A DNA stretch of 64,000 bases from the NCBI RefSeq assembly GCF_003994415.1, contig NZ_CP034689.1, positions 2,046,001 through 2,110,000 of the forward strand, read 5' to 3'. This DNA comes from Achromobacter spanius. GTDB lineage: Bacteria > Pseudomonadota > Gammaproteobacteria > Burkholderiales > Burkholderiaceae_B. Shown piece after piece: positions 1 through 8,405 of the stretch. Every line of letters starts with the position of its first letter. Position 1 is the first letter of the stretch. A program made the translations under genes and the position numbers. The notes beneath the pieces were generated by a model. That model was not told the origin of the DNA. It worked only from the letters and a program-made list of their open reading frames with translations, and ran no database searches.

Positions 1-2
1 CG

Positions 3-626
3 TGGCTGTCGTTTCGCATCGCGGCGCTGACGGCCACGGCGGCCGTCATCATCGGCACATGGGCTGGCTACGTGCTGGGCCGCATGGGACGCTTTCGCGG
101 CTTTTCGCTGTACGTGGGCATGCTGAGCGCGCCGCTGGTCATACCGGAAGTGGTGTTGGGCATTTCCTTGCTGCTGATGTTCGTGGAACTGCGCGGCAGC
201 CTGGGCTGGCCGGCTGAAAACGGCGTGTTCACCATCTGGGTGGGGCACGTGACGCTGTGCATGGCGTTCGTGGCCGTCGTCATCCAGACCCGCATCCGCG
301 ACCTGGACCGCTCGCTGGAAGAGGCCGCGCTGGACTTGGGCGCCACCCCCATCACCGTGTTCTTCAAGATCACGCTGCCGCTGATCGCGCCGGCGCTGGC
401 CTCGGCCTGGCTGCTGTCGTTCACGCTGTCGCTGGACGACGTCGTGCTGGCGTCGTTCCTGTCCGGCCCCAGCTCAAGCACGCTGCCGATGGAAGTGTTT
501 TCGCGGGTGCGCCTGGGGCTGAAACCCGAGATCAACGCGCTGGCCACCTTGTTCATCCTGGCCGTGGGCACGTGCGTGATCCTGGCCAACCGCCTGCAAT
601 GGCGCAAGGAATCTGAATCCAAATGA
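3..626 (+). CDS. ABC transporter permease, PotI/YdcV type (5' end missing)
   Basis: Inner-membrane permease subunit of a binding-protein-dependent importer, most like the spermidine/putrescine PotI or YdcV subunits. The frame is open from the first bases of the window, so the N-terminus lies upstream. About 207 codons are visible. Several hydrophobic membrane segments can be seen, and the cytoplasmic EAA loop (EEAALDLGATPITVFFKITL, then PLIAP) that docks to the ATPase is intact near codons 105-130. Its stop codon overlaps the next gene's start (ATGA at 623-626), so the two are probably co-translated. The substrate cannot be fixed without the missing ATPase and binding-protein genes; polyamine is an inference from family resemblance. 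Confidence 0.85.
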   Translation, partial: WLSFRIAALTATAAVIIGTWAGYVLGRMGRFRGFSLYVGMLSAPLVIPEVVLGISLLLMFVELRGSLGWPAENGVFTIWVGHVTLCMAFVAVVIQTRIRDLDRSLEEAALDLGATPITVFFKITLPLIAPALASAWLLSFTLSLDDVVLASFLSGPSSSTLPMEVFSRVRLGLKPEINALATLFILAVGTCVILANRLQWRKESESK

Positions 627-979
627 AGCAAACCACCCTGTATGGCCTGACCAAGTGCAGCACCTGCGTCAAGGCGCGCGACTGGCTGTCCGAACACGGC
701 GTCGACCATGTGTTCGTGGATTACCGCGATCACCCGGTTGAGGCGGCCACGCTGAAATCGTGGTCCGACAAGGTCGGCGGTTGGGAAAAGCTGGTGAACC
801 GTTCGTCGATGACCTGGCGCAACCTGCCGGAAGACCGCAAGTCGGCCGCGACCGACAAGCAATGGAGCGACCTGATTGCCGAATACCCGGCCCTGGTGCG
901 CCGCCCGGTCACCGTGACGCCGGATGGCGAAGTCACCGTGGGCTTCAGCGAAAAGCGCTACGGCGAGCGCTTCGCCTGA
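623..979 (+). CDS. ArsC/Spx-family reductase (YffB-like)
   Basis: Small 118-residue thioredoxin-fold protein of the ArsC family. The N-terminus has the family pattern: a beta strand, then a CSTC active-site motif (residues about 12-15, in GLTKCSTCVKA), followed by FVDYRDHP. It ends with the RRPV segment that closes the fold in ArsC/Spx/YffB proteins. YffB-type members are thought to be glutathione-dependent thiol reductases rather than true arsenate reductases, and no ars genes lie nearby, so arsenic resistance is unlikely. It overlaps the upstream permease by 4 nt (ATGA) and is followed 15 nt later by the glycosylase gene, suggesting a short operon. Confidence 0.88.
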   Translation: MKQTTLYGLTKCSTCVKARDWLSEHGVDHVFVDYRDHPVEAATLKSWSDKVGGWEKLVNRSSMTWRNLPEDRKSAATDKQWSDLIAEYPALVRRPVTVTPDGEVTVGFSEKRYGERFA

Positions 980-994
980 CGCCACCTGGCGGCG

Positions 995-1732
995 ATGGCG
1001 TCCCCCATCCAGGCATCGCGCGGCGTCGGCCAGGCGCTGCCCGATGCCTTTTTTGACCGCGATGCCTGCACCCTGGCGCGCGACTTGTTGGGCAAGGTCA
1101 TCCGCCATTGCGTGGACGGGCTGTGGCTGTCGGTGCGCATCATCGAAACCGAAGCCTACTATCTGGAAGAAAAGGGCAGCCACGCCTCGCTGGGCTACAC
1201 CCACAAGCGCCGCGCGCTGTTCATGGACGGCGGCGTCATCTACATGTATTACGCGCGCGGCGGCGATTCGCTGAATTTCAGCGCCGCCGGGCCGGGTAAC
1301 GCCGTGCTGATCAAGTCCGGGTATCCATGGACTGACGCGCTGTCCGGCCCCGATGCGCTGGCCCGCATGCAGCAGTTGAACCCGGATGCGCGCGGCCTGC
1401 CGCGCCCGCCGTCACGCCTGTGCGCGGGGCAGACGCTGCTGTGCCGTGCGCTGGGGCTGAAGGTGCCACAGTGGGACGCGCGCCGCTTTGATCCCGGCGC
1501 GCTGTATGTGGAGGAAGTGGGCGGCTCGCCGCAAGCCTTGGTCTGCACCACGCGCCTGGGTATACCGCCCGGGCGCGACGAGCATCTGCATTACCGTTTC
1601 GTGGATCCGGCCTACGCTGCCTTCTGCACACGCAACCCCTTGCGGCGCGGGCAACGTGCTGGTCATGACTACGTGTGGGTGGACCGCCAGGGTGTCGTGC
1701 TGCCCGAGGCGCCCGAACTTCCAACGCGCTAG
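995..1732 (+). CDS. 3-methyladenine DNA glycosylase (AAG/MPG family)
   Basis: Base-excision repair glycosylase that removes alkylated purines. The 245-residue product matches the AAG/MPG fold: FFDRDACTLARDLLGK near the N-terminus, the RIIETEAYY motif carrying the catalytic Glu (about residue 50), HASLGYTHKRRALFMDGGVIYMYY with the intercalating-loop and active-site region, and GPGNAVLI. It is slightly longer than the usual 190-220 residues because of the C-terminal segment. The stop codon TAG shares the palindrome CTAG (1729-1732) with the stop of the convergent gene, so there is no intergenic terminator. Confidence 0.9.
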   Translation: MASPIQASRGVGQALPDAFFDRDACTLARDLLGKVIRHCVDGLWLSVRIIETEAYYLEEKGSHASLGYTHKRRALFMDGGVIYMYYARGGDSLNFSAAGPGNAVLIKSGYPWTDALSGPDALARMQQLNPDARGLPRPPSRLCAGQTLLCRALGLKVPQWDARRFDPGALYVEEVGGSPQALVCTTRLGIPPGRDEHLHYRFVDPAYAAFCTRNPLRRGQRAGHDYVWVDRQGVVLPEAPELPTR

Positions 1733-2499
1733 GTTGCCTTGGCGGCGTCGATGCGTGCTTGCAGGGACTGGCGCATTTCCTGGTATTTACGCGCAATGCG
1801 CTTGCGGTTCAGGCGCTTGCTCCAGGCGTAGAGCGGAATCAGCGGCAAGACCCCGAACCCGTCGATCAGGTACATGCCCGGCTTGCCGTCTGCGTTCAGG
1901 CCGCAGGCGATATTGCTGGCGGAGATGTCGTGCAGTACGACATGCGCGTCGGCCAGGTCCTTGAAGAATTCGTCCAACTGCTCGAAGAACTGCGCGTCCA
2001 CCTTGCCCTGCGCGGCCAGGTCGGCCACGGTGGGCGCGATGTTGCCGTCGGCGTCGGTGATCTTTTCCACCACCAGCCCCAGGCCCAGCGAGGTCTGCGC
2101 CACGCCCAGGATGCGCGCCATGGGCACCTGCCACACGCCAGAGGGGCGGGTAGTGGTGGTGACGTATTCCGATATCTCGTTCAGATAGACGCGGTAGGCG
2201 CTTTCACGCTGGTACTGCTTGTACCAACGCTTGAACGGCCGCGCCTCCAGGTAGATGGCGCGCGCCTGCATGTCCATGACCTTGACGAGCAAGGCGGGCA
2301 CGTGCGGATGCTGGAAGATGTGGCGGTCGCCGCCGGTCGCAAGCGGGGATGCGCCGTCCAGGTCCAGCGGACCGAACACTGATTGGAAAGACAGGCTGGA
2401 TCGATAGGACGAAAGATCAGCGGAATTCAAGTTGGGTCGAACGTTGTGTTCAAAGTTCGGGCAGTTTAATCCCGTTGCGCGGGCGCGACGGCTCCGCAT
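1729..2499 (-). CDS. YrbL-family protein (kinase-like fold)
   Basis: Resembles the PhoP-network protein YrbL, a small protein with a protein-kinase-like fold and no proven activity. Visible features are the glycine-containing loop SPLATGGDRHIFQHP, a strand with a lysine (ALLVKVMD), a hinge-like LGLVVEKITDADGN, and a catalytic-loop-like VVLHDISASNIACGL followed by YLIDGFG, which mimics the HxD...N / DFG pattern of kinases. The only ATG is at 2499, which makes the N-terminus unusually long and overlaps the divergent rmuC region. A TTG at 2430 (23 codons in) may be the true start, but no clear ribosome site supports either. Convergent with the glycosylase gene, sharing the CTAG stop. Confidence 0.78.
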   Translation of the reverse strand: MRSRRARATGLNCPNFEHNVRPNLNSADLSSYRSSLSFQSVFGPLDLDGASPLATGGDRHIFQHPHVPALLVKVMDMQARAIYLEARPFKRWYKQYQRESAYRVYLNEISEYVTTTTRPSGVWQVPMARILGVAQTSLGLGLVVEKITDADGNIAPTVADLAAQGKVDAQFFEQLDEFFKDLADAHVVLHDISASNIACGLNADGKPGMYLIDGFGVLPLIPLYAWSKRLNRKRIARKYQEMRQSLQARIDAAKAT

Positions 2500-2563
2500 G
2501 CATCAAGGGATGTCGTTTGCTTACAACGTGGCACTGATGCGCCCTACAATTCCGGCTTTGGAG

Positions 2564-4000
2564 ATGCCACCTTTGAACGACATTCTGCTTTGGGTTGCCG
2601 CGGGCGGCGCGGTTCTGGCGTGTTTGGCGGCCGTACTGGCCTGTTTGCGTCCCGCCAAGGATGCGGGGCTGGATGCACGGTTGGACGCGCTGCTGGAAGG
2701 CCTGGAACGCACCGAGCGTGCATTGCGCGCCGATATCGCTGAAGGGCAACGCGGCCTGCGCAGCGAATTTTCGGAGTCCACGCGCGCGCTGCGGGTCGAA
2801 CTCGCGCAGTCGCATGGCGACTTGCGTACCGGCCTGGCGCGCGACGCCCAGGCCGCGCGCGCCGAATCGGCCGAGTCGCTGGCCCGCTTCGCGGCCGGCT
2901 TTGGCGAGCAATTGCAGGGCCTGATCCAGATCAACGAGCGTCGCCTGATGGAAGTGCGCACCACCGTGGACCAGCGCCTGCAAGCATTGCAGGCGGATAA
3001 CAGCGCCAAGCTGGATGACATGCGCCGCACCGTGGATGAAAAACTTCATGCCACGCTGGAACAGCGCCTGGGCGAATCGTTCAAGCTGGTGTCGGACCGC
3101 CTGGAGGCCGTGCACAAGGGCCTGGGCGAGATGCAGGCGCTGGCGGCGGGCGTGGGCGACCTGAAGCGCGTGTTGACCAACGTGAAGTCGCGCGGCACCT
3201 GGGGCGAGGTGCAGTTGGCCCGCTTGATTGAAGACAACATGACGCCCGACCAGTACGCCAGCAACATCAAGCCCGTGCCGGGCAGCGATGCGGTGGTCGA
3301 GTTCGCCATCCGGCTGCCGGGGCGGGCAGACGGCGGCGCGCCGGTCTGGCTGCCGATTGACGCCAAATTTCCCAAGGAAGAATACGAACGGCTGATGGAC
3401 GCCCAGGACGCCGCCGACGTGGACGGCGTGAAAACCGCCGGCGCCGCGCTGGGCCGCGCGGTTGAGGTGCAGGCGCGGCTGATCGCCAGCAAATATGTGT
3501 CGCCACCGCACACGACCGACTTCGCCATCATGTTCCTGCCCACCGAAAGCCTGTACGCCGAGGTGCTGCGGCGTCCGGGTTTGCTGGACAAGCTGCACGA
3601 TTTGCGCATCAACGTGGCCGGCCCCAGCAATCTGGCGGCCTTGCTGAACAGCTTGCAGATGGGCTTTCGCACCTTGGCGATCGAGCAGCGTTCGTCGGAA
3701 GTGTGGCAGGTGCTGCGGGCCGTCAAAACCGAATTCGGCAAGTTCGGCGATGCGCTGGCCAGCGTCAAGAAGTCGCTGGACACGGCCAGTAACAAGATCG
3801 GTCAGACCGAGGTCCGCACCCGCGCCATGCTGAAAAACCTGAAGAATGTGGAAGCCCTGCCCGACGCGGAAGCCTTAAGGCTATTGGGCGATGCCGACGC
3901 AGCCGGCGATGTGGATGAGGCCAACGGCGCTGACGATGACGCCGCCGCCACGCAACCCCTGGCTACGCCGCCCAACACGGCGTCTGCCGGCTCGGCCTGA
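2564..4000 (+). CDS. rmuC: DNA recombination protein RmuC
   Basis: RmuC is a membrane-anchored protein with a predicted nuclease-like core that limits inversion between short inverted repeats. The product shows the family layout: an N-terminal hydrophobic helix (ILLWVAAGGAVLACLAAVLA), a long coiled coil to about residue 190, then the conserved core with SRGTWGEVQLARLIEDNM, the PIDAKFPKEEYERL motif, and FLPTESLYAEVL. Start chosen at ATG 2564, placing the anchor at the very N-terminus; in-frame ATGs upstream (2537 and 2432) would run into the divergent gene. A TACAAT -10 box lies at 2545-2550. The C-terminal 40 residues are acidic and alanine-rich. The stop codon is inside the first unit of a 15-bp tandem repeat. 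Confidence 0.9.
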   Translation: MPPLNDILLWVAAGGAVLACLAAVLACLRPAKDAGLDARLDALLEGLERTERALRADIAEGQRGLRSEFSESTRALRVELAQSHGDLRTGLARDAQAARAESAESLARFAAGFGEQLQGLIQINERRLMEVRTTVDQRLQALQADNSAKLDDMRRTVDEKLHATLEQRLGESFKLVSDRLEAVHKGLGEMQALAAGVGDLKRVLTNVKSRGTWGEVQLARLIEDNMTPDQYASNIKPVPGSDAVVEFAIRLPGRADGGAPVWLPIDAKFPKEEYERLMDAQDAADVDGVKTAGAALGRAVEVQARLIASKYVSPPHTTDFAIMFLPTESLYAEVLRRPGLLDKLHDLRINVAGPSNLAALLNSLQMGFRTLAIEQRSSEVWQVLRAVKTEFGKFGDALASVKKSLDTASNKIGQTEVRTRAMLKNLKNVEALPDAEALRLLGDADAAGDVDEANGADDDAAATQPLATPPNTASAGSA

Positions 4001-4050
4001 CGCGGCTCGGCCTGACGCGGCTCGGCCTGACGCGACTCGGCCTGACGCGG
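3991..4050 (+). repeat. 15-bp tandem repeat, four copies, starting on the rmuC stop codon
   Basis: Four head-to-tail copies of CTCGGCCTGACGCGG; the third ends in CGA instead of CGG. Degenerate remnants continue to about 4080. The first copy encodes the last rmuC codons and its TGA stop. Because 15 is a multiple of three, every copy carries an in-frame TGA. Confidence 0.9.
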
Positions 4051-4197
4051 CCCGCTCGGCCTAGTCCGGCCAGGCCTGATCGCCGCCGGGCCGGCACGGG
4101 GCGCGGCGGGCGCGACGTGCCGGCTTGTTGCCCGCGCGGACTGTCGATATCCTGGCATGTGCGGCATTTCGCCGTCGAACCCTGGAGCATCGTAAGC
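4001..4197. other. Intergenic region rmuC to amidase
   Basis: Holds the tail of the 15-bp repeat and very GC-rich sequence. No gene, clear hairpin terminator or convincing promoter is seen. Confidence 0.6.
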
Positions 4198-5724
4198 ATG
4201 AGCACCGCTGACCGCCATGATTCCTCACCCCTCGACGCGACGGCGCTGGGCGCCGATATCGCCCAGGGCGTCACCACCGCGCTTGCCGCGATGCAGCAGG
4301 CGGTGGACCGGGTGGCGGCGCGCAATCCCGCCATCAACGCGGCTTGCGGCATACAGGCCGACGCCGGGCTGCGGCTGGCTCAGGCGCTGGACGAGGAACT
4401 GGCGGCGCTGTCGCCCGAACAACGGCTGGCGCAACTGGACACCCGGCCCTTCCTGGGCGTGCCCACCTTGCTGAAAGACCTGGGTACGGCGGCCTTGGGC
4501 CTGCCCAGCGCCATGGGCTCGGTGTTGTACGGGCATGTTGAATGGGATGTGGATGCCGAAATCGTCAAACGCTACCGCCGCGCCGGACTGATTCCCTTCG
4601 GCCGCACCACCAGCGCCGAACTCGGCCTGAGCCCCACCACCGAATCGCCCGCCTACGGGCCGCCTACCCAAAACCCCTGGAAGGCCGGCCACAGCGCGGG
4701 CGGGTCCAGCGGTGGCGCGGGCGCGGCCCTGGCCAGCGGCATGGTGCGTATCGCGCACGGCAGCGACGGGGGCGGGTCCATCCGCATCCCGTCGTCGTGC
4801 TGCGGGGTGCTGGGGCTGAAGCCGTCACGCGGGCTGATGCCGCTGGGGCCGTTGAAGGGCGAAGGGTGGGGCGGCCTGGCCACCGAACACATGATGACGC
4901 TGTCGGTGCGCGACTGCGCCGCGTCGCTGGACATCAGCGCGGGGGCGGATGTGGGCGCGCCCTACGCGGCGCCGGCTCAACCCGAGTCGTACCGGGAAGT
5001 GGTGGCGCGCGTAGCGGCCGACCCGCATGGCGCGCCGCGACGCCGCATCGCCTTCATCAACACCACCTATGAAGGCGGGGCGATTCACCCCGAAGTGGCC
5101 GCCACCGTGGATGAGGCGGCGCGCCTTTTCGCATCGCTCGGCCATGAAATGGTGCCGGCCCTGCCGCCCGTGGGGTCCGAGGAAGTACTGTCGCCCATGC
5201 TGCCGCTGATCGCCAGCGCCGCCGCCAATGCCATCGACAGCTTCGTCGCCGCGCGTGGCCGCCGCCTGGCTGCTGACGAGTTGCAGCCCACCACGCTGGG
5301 CGCGCGCGAATACGCACGGGCAATATCCGGTGCGCAATATGTGGCCTGCGTGGACACCTGCCACGAAATCACCCGGCGCATCGGCCGCTTCCTGCACCGC
5401 GATGGCGCCCACGGCCATGATCTTTTCCTTAGCCCCGTGCTGGCGCAACCGCCCGCGCCGCTGGGGCGTTACGCCATGGACAACGCCGATTACCTGGCCT
5501 ACCGTCTGGGCAAGAAAGGCGTGATCGGCTATTCGCCCTTTGCCCCCTTGGCCAACCTGACCGGCATGCCGGCCATCTCCATCCCCTTCGGCATGTCGTC
5601 CGATGGGCTGCCGATCGGCATCCAGGTCATGGGGCCCTTGGGCAGTGAAGCGCTGCTGCTGGAACTGGCGGCGCAGGTCGAGGCCTTGCGGCCCTGGGCT
5701 TTGGTGGCGCCCATGGCCAGATAG
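4198..5724 (+). CDS. Amidase (amidase-signature family)
   Basis: Hydrolase of the amidase-signature superfamily, 508 residues. The Ser-cisSer-Lys triad can be placed: the lysine in PTLLKDLG (about residue 93), the glycine/serine-rich signature AGGSSGGAGAALASG (about 167-180), and the nucleophilic serine in GSDGGGSIRIPSS (about 194). These are followed by GLKPSRGLMP, typical of the family. Start taken at ATG 4198 (MSTADRH); the open frame upstream is GC-rich and unlike coding sequence. The GatB/GatC partners of the tRNA amidotransferase are absent, so this is a stand-alone amidase with an unknown amide substrate. The next gene starts 52 nt downstream and may be co-transcribed. Confidence 0.9.
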   Translation: MSTADRHDSSPLDATALGADIAQGVTTALAAMQQAVDRVAARNPAINAACGIQADAGLRLAQALDEELAALSPEQRLAQLDTRPFLGVPTLLKDLGTAALGLPSAMGSVLYGHVEWDVDAEIVKRYRRAGLIPFGRTTSAELGLSPTTESPAYGPPTQNPWKAGHSAGGSSGGAGAALASGMVRIAHGSDGGGSIRIPSSCCGVLGLKPSRGLMPLGPLKGEGWGGLATEHMMTLSVRDCAASLDISAGADVGAPYAAPAQPESYREVVARVAADPHGAPRRRIAFINTTYEGGAIHPEVAATVDEAARLFASLGHEMVPALPPVGSEEVLSPMLPLIASAAANAIDSFVAARGRRLAADELQPTTLGAREYARAISGAQYVACVDTCHEITRRIGRFLHRDGAHGHDLFLSPVLAQPPAPLGRYAMDNADYLAYRLGKKGVIGYSPFAPLANLTGMPAISIPFGMSSDGLPIGIQVMGPLGSEALLLELAAQVEALRPWALVAPMAR

Positions 5725-5776
5725 CCGGCTTTAAAGAAGCGGGCTTTACCGCGAGCCGGCCTTACCAGGAGCAGCC

Positions 5777-7453
5777 ATGTCGTCGTTTGTCACGCACACC
5801 GTGCAAAACCAGGTGCCTCCGCTGGAAGACTATTCGCTGTACGACACCGACCCCGCCTTGCGCGAGGCGGTGCAGCGCGAGGGCGCGCAGGCCTGGGAAG
5901 GCGACCTGGCCGCGCACGGCGCCTGGCTGGGCCGCGCGCAAACGCTCGCCGCCGGCGCCGAAGCCAACCGCTGTCCGCCCCGGTTGATGAGCTATGACCC
6001 CTCGGGGCACCGCATCGACCACGTGGAATTCCACCCGGCCTGGAATTTGCTGATGACCGGCATCATGGCGCGCGGGCTGCACAGCCGCGCGTGGGCGCAA
6101 GCGGTGCCTGGCGCACAAGTGGCGCGCGCCGCCTCCTATTTGATGCAGGGGCAGGTCGAGGCCGGCACGCTGTGCCCCACCACGATGACGTTTGCCGCCG
6201 TGCCGCTGTTGCAGCGCGAACCGTCCGGCGCCGTGGACTTCGCCGGACAATGGTTGCCCGCCCTGTATTCGCGCGAATTCGATGGCGCCGACGCGCCCCT
6301 GGCCGCCAAGCGCAGCGCGCTGGTAGGCATGGGGCTGACCGAAAAGCAGGGCGGCTCCGACCTGCGCGCCGTCAATACCCGCGCGGTGCCCTTGGGCGCG
6401 GCGGGCCGCGGCAACGCCTATCAGTTGGTGGGACATAAATGGTTCTTCTCGGTGCCGCAGGCGGACGCGCATCTGGTGTTGGCGCACACGGACGAGGGCC
6501 TTAGCTGCTTGTTCGTGCCGCGCTGGATTCCCGACGGCCCGCGCAACGCCATTCGCGTGCGCCGCTTGAAAGACAAGCTGGGCAACCGCAGCAACGCCAG
6601 CGCCGAAGTCGAATTCGAGGACGCCTGGGGCGTGATGGTGGGCGAACCGGGGCGCGGGCTGGCCGTGCTGCTGGAAATGGCGGCCACCACGCGGCTGGAC
6701 TGCGTGCTGGGCAGCGCCGCGCTGCTGCGTCAGGCGCTGGTGCAGTCCCTGCATCACGCGCAGCATCGCCACGCCTTCGGCAAGCCATTGATCGCGCAGC
6801 CGCTGATGCGCAACGTGCTGGCAGACCTGGCGTTGGAAAGCGAAGCGGCGATGGTGCTGGCGCTGCGGCTGGCGCGCGCGGTCGATGCGTGTGCTGCGAC
6901 CCGTGCAGACGCCCAGGCCCGTGCGCTGGTGCGCGTGGGCACGCCCGCCGCCAAGCTCTGGATCTGCAAGCGCGCCATCCATGCCGTCGCGGAGTGCATG
7001 GAGGTCTGGGGCGGTAACGGCTATGTGGAAGAAGGGCCGATGCCGCGCCTCTACCGAGAAACACCGGTCAATTCCATATGGGAAGGGTCGGGCAACGTGA
7101 TGGCGCTGGACGTGCTGCGCGCCTTGCAACGCGAACCCGACGCCTTGCCCGCGCTGGAACAGGAATTCGCGCAAGCGGCGGGGCAGTATCGGGAATTCGA
7201 CACGGCGCTGGCGGCTTGGCGCGCCTTGCTGGCCGATCGCCCCCAAGCCGAATTCCAGGCACGTCGCATCGCCTGCGGCCTGGCGCGGCTGTGGCAGGCC
7301 GCCTTGCTGATCCAGCATGCGCCTGCCGCTGTGGCGCAAGCCTTTGTGGCCAGCCGCCTGCACGCCGATGGCGGCGTTTTTGGCGAGCTTGCGGCAGGCG
7401 CGGAGTCCGGGGCGATCCTGGCGCGTGCCTGGCCGTCTGCCGCCGCATGCTAA
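5777..7453 (+). CDS. Acyl-CoA dehydrogenase, AidB-like
   Basis: FAD-dependent acyl-CoA dehydrogenase family protein of 558 residues, closest to AidB, the alkylation-response protein that binds DNA in E. coli. The N-terminus (VTHTVQNQVPPLEDYSLYDT) matches the AidB opening TH.V.NQ.PPLEDYNL, and the C-terminal part has WGGNGYVEEGPMPRLYRETP followed by VNSIWEGSGN, an AidB hallmark. The GMGLTEKQGGSDLR motif of the middle beta domain binds FAD/substrate. Start at ATG 5777 has AGGAG upstream at 5768-5772. It is about 15 residues longer than E. coli AidB. No ada-type regulator is adjacent; the glycosylase gene 4 kb upstream is the only other alkylation-repair gene here. Confidence 0.9.
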   Translation: MSSFVTHTVQNQVPPLEDYSLYDTDPALREAVQREGAQAWEGDLAAHGAWLGRAQTLAAGAEANRCPPRLMSYDPSGHRIDHVEFHPAWNLLMTGIMARGLHSRAWAQAVPGAQVARAASYLMQGQVEAGTLCPTTMTFAAVPLLQREPSGAVDFAGQWLPALYSREFDGADAPLAAKRSALVGMGLTEKQGGSDLRAVNTRAVPLGAAGRGNAYQLVGHKWFFSVPQADAHLVLAHTDEGLSCLFVPRWIPDGPRNAIRVRRLKDKLGNRSNASAEVEFEDAWGVMVGEPGRGLAVLLEMAATTRLDCVLGSAALLRQALVQSLHHAQHRHAFGKPLIAQPLMRNVLADLALESEAAMVLALRLARAVDACAATRADAQARALVRVGTPAAKLWICKRAIHAVAECMEVWGGNGYVEEGPMPRLYRETPVNSIWEGSGNVMALDVLRALQREPDALPALEQEFAQAAGQYREFDTALAAWRALLADRPQAEFQARRIACGLARLWQAALLIQHAPAAVAQAFVASRLHADGGVFGELAAGAESGAILARAWPSAAAC

Positions 7454-7492
7454 ATTTCCCGGCTTGACCAACCTTTCCGCATTCTTCCCGCC

Positions 7493-8173
7493 ATGCTCTC
7501 CCAGCAAGAACTCAAGCAACAAGCCGCCGACGCCGCCCTGGAATTCGTTGAACAGGTCGCCGGCCCGGACGTCATCATCGGGGTGGGCACGGGCTCCACG
7601 GCCGATTTGTTCATCGATGGCCTGGCGCGTTTCAAGGGTCGCATCGGCGGCACCGTCGCCAGTTCGGAGCGCAGCGCGGCCCGCTTGGCCGGCCACGGCC
7701 TGAAGGTGCTGGACCTGAACGATGTGTCGACCATGCCGATCTACGTGGACGGCGCCGACGAGATCGACGCGAACCTGTCCATGATCAAGGGCGGCGGCGG
7801 CGCGCTGACGCGCGAAAAAATCGTGGCCTCGGTGGCCGAACGCTTTATCTGCATTGCCGATGAATCCAAGCTGGTCCAAACGCTGGGCAAGTTCCCGCTG
7901 CCGCTGGAAGTGATTCCCATGGCGCGCGAATCCGTGGCGCGCGCCTTGGCGGCGCTGGGCGGCCAACCGCGTCTGCGCGAGGGCTTCGTGACCGACAACG
8001 GCAACATCATCCTGGATGTGTCGGGCCTGGCGATCTCGGACGCGCACGCGTTCGAAGCGCAGGTCAACAACCTGCCCGGCGTCGTCACCTGCGGCCTGTT
8101 CGCGCTGGCCGGCGCCGATGTGGCGCTGCTGGCCACGCAAAACGGCATCCGTCGGCTGGACCGCGCGGCATAA
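7493..8173 (+). CDS. rpiA: Ribose-5-phosphate isomerase A
   Basis: Interconverts ribose-5-phosphate and ribulose-5-phosphate in the non-oxidative pentose phosphate pathway. The 226-residue product carries the family's phosphate loop GVGTGSTADLFIDGL (residues about 31-45), the YVDGADEID motif with the active-site aspartates, and KGGGGALTREKIVAS with the catalytic glutamate and lysine region. Length is normal. Start at ATG 7493. Only 39 nt separate it from the aidB-like gene. A GC-rich hairpin at 8267-8292 probably ends the transcript. Confidence 0.96.
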   Translation: MLSQQELKQQAADAALEFVEQVAGPDVIIGVGTGSTADLFIDGLARFKGRIGGTVASSERSAARLAGHGLKVLDLNDVSTMPIYVDGADEIDANLSMIKGGGGALTREKIVASVAERFICIADESKLVQTLGKFPLPLEVIPMARESVARALAALGGQPRLREGFVTDNGNIILDVSGLAISDAHAFEAQVNNLPGVVTCGLFALAGADVALLATQNGIRRLDRAA

Positions 8174-8266
8174 GCCCGCGCGATGCGTCGCGCAGCCCGG
8201 GGTGGCCAGAGTGTGGCCCGGGCGCCGCCTGAGTGCTGTCCGCATGTTGCTCGTTTGTTGCTCCAA

Positions 8267-8292
8267 CGCCCCGCCTTGCTCGCGGCGGGGCG
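8267..8292 (+). terminator. Candidate terminator hairpin after rpiA
   Basis: A perfect 9-bp GC stem (CGCCCCGCC / GGCGGGGCG) with an 8-nt loop. The downstream sequence TCGATTCAT is only weakly T-rich, so efficiency is uncertain. Confidence 0.5.
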
Positions 8293-8294
8293 TC

Positions 8295-8323
8295 GATTCA
8301 TAATCCTGTCACACTTGGGTCAT
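8295..8323 (+). promoter_or_regulatory. Pho-box-like triple 7-mer upstream of phoU
   Basis: Three 7-mers at exact 11-bp spacing: GATTCAT, CTGTCAC and GGGTCAT, separated by AATC and ACTT. The PhoB consensus is two CTGTCAT-type 7-mers 11 bp apart with an A/T-rich 4-nt linker. The second and third units fit well and the first is weaker. The site lies about 80 bp before the phoU start. Confidence 0.5.
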
Positions 8324-8405
8324 AACCTTGCCGGTTGTGCAGGCCCATCTTGTAATTCTCTTCTTTCGGGGCAATGCAATGAGACCAACCACGCAGGGAG
8401 CCCGG

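Larger units (their letters stand above)
8174..8405. other. Intergenic region rpiA to phoU
   Basis: Contains a terminator-like hairpin (8267-8292) and a Pho-box-like triple repeat (8295-8323) described separately; no gene is seen. Confidence 0.7.

Noticed and set aside
5762..8266. Very long open frame on the minus strand (over 800 codons) across the aidB-like and rpiA genes
   Set aside because: Antisense shadow of two clear genes in GC-rich DNA; the translation is His/Gln/Arg/Gly-rich low complexity with no family motif.
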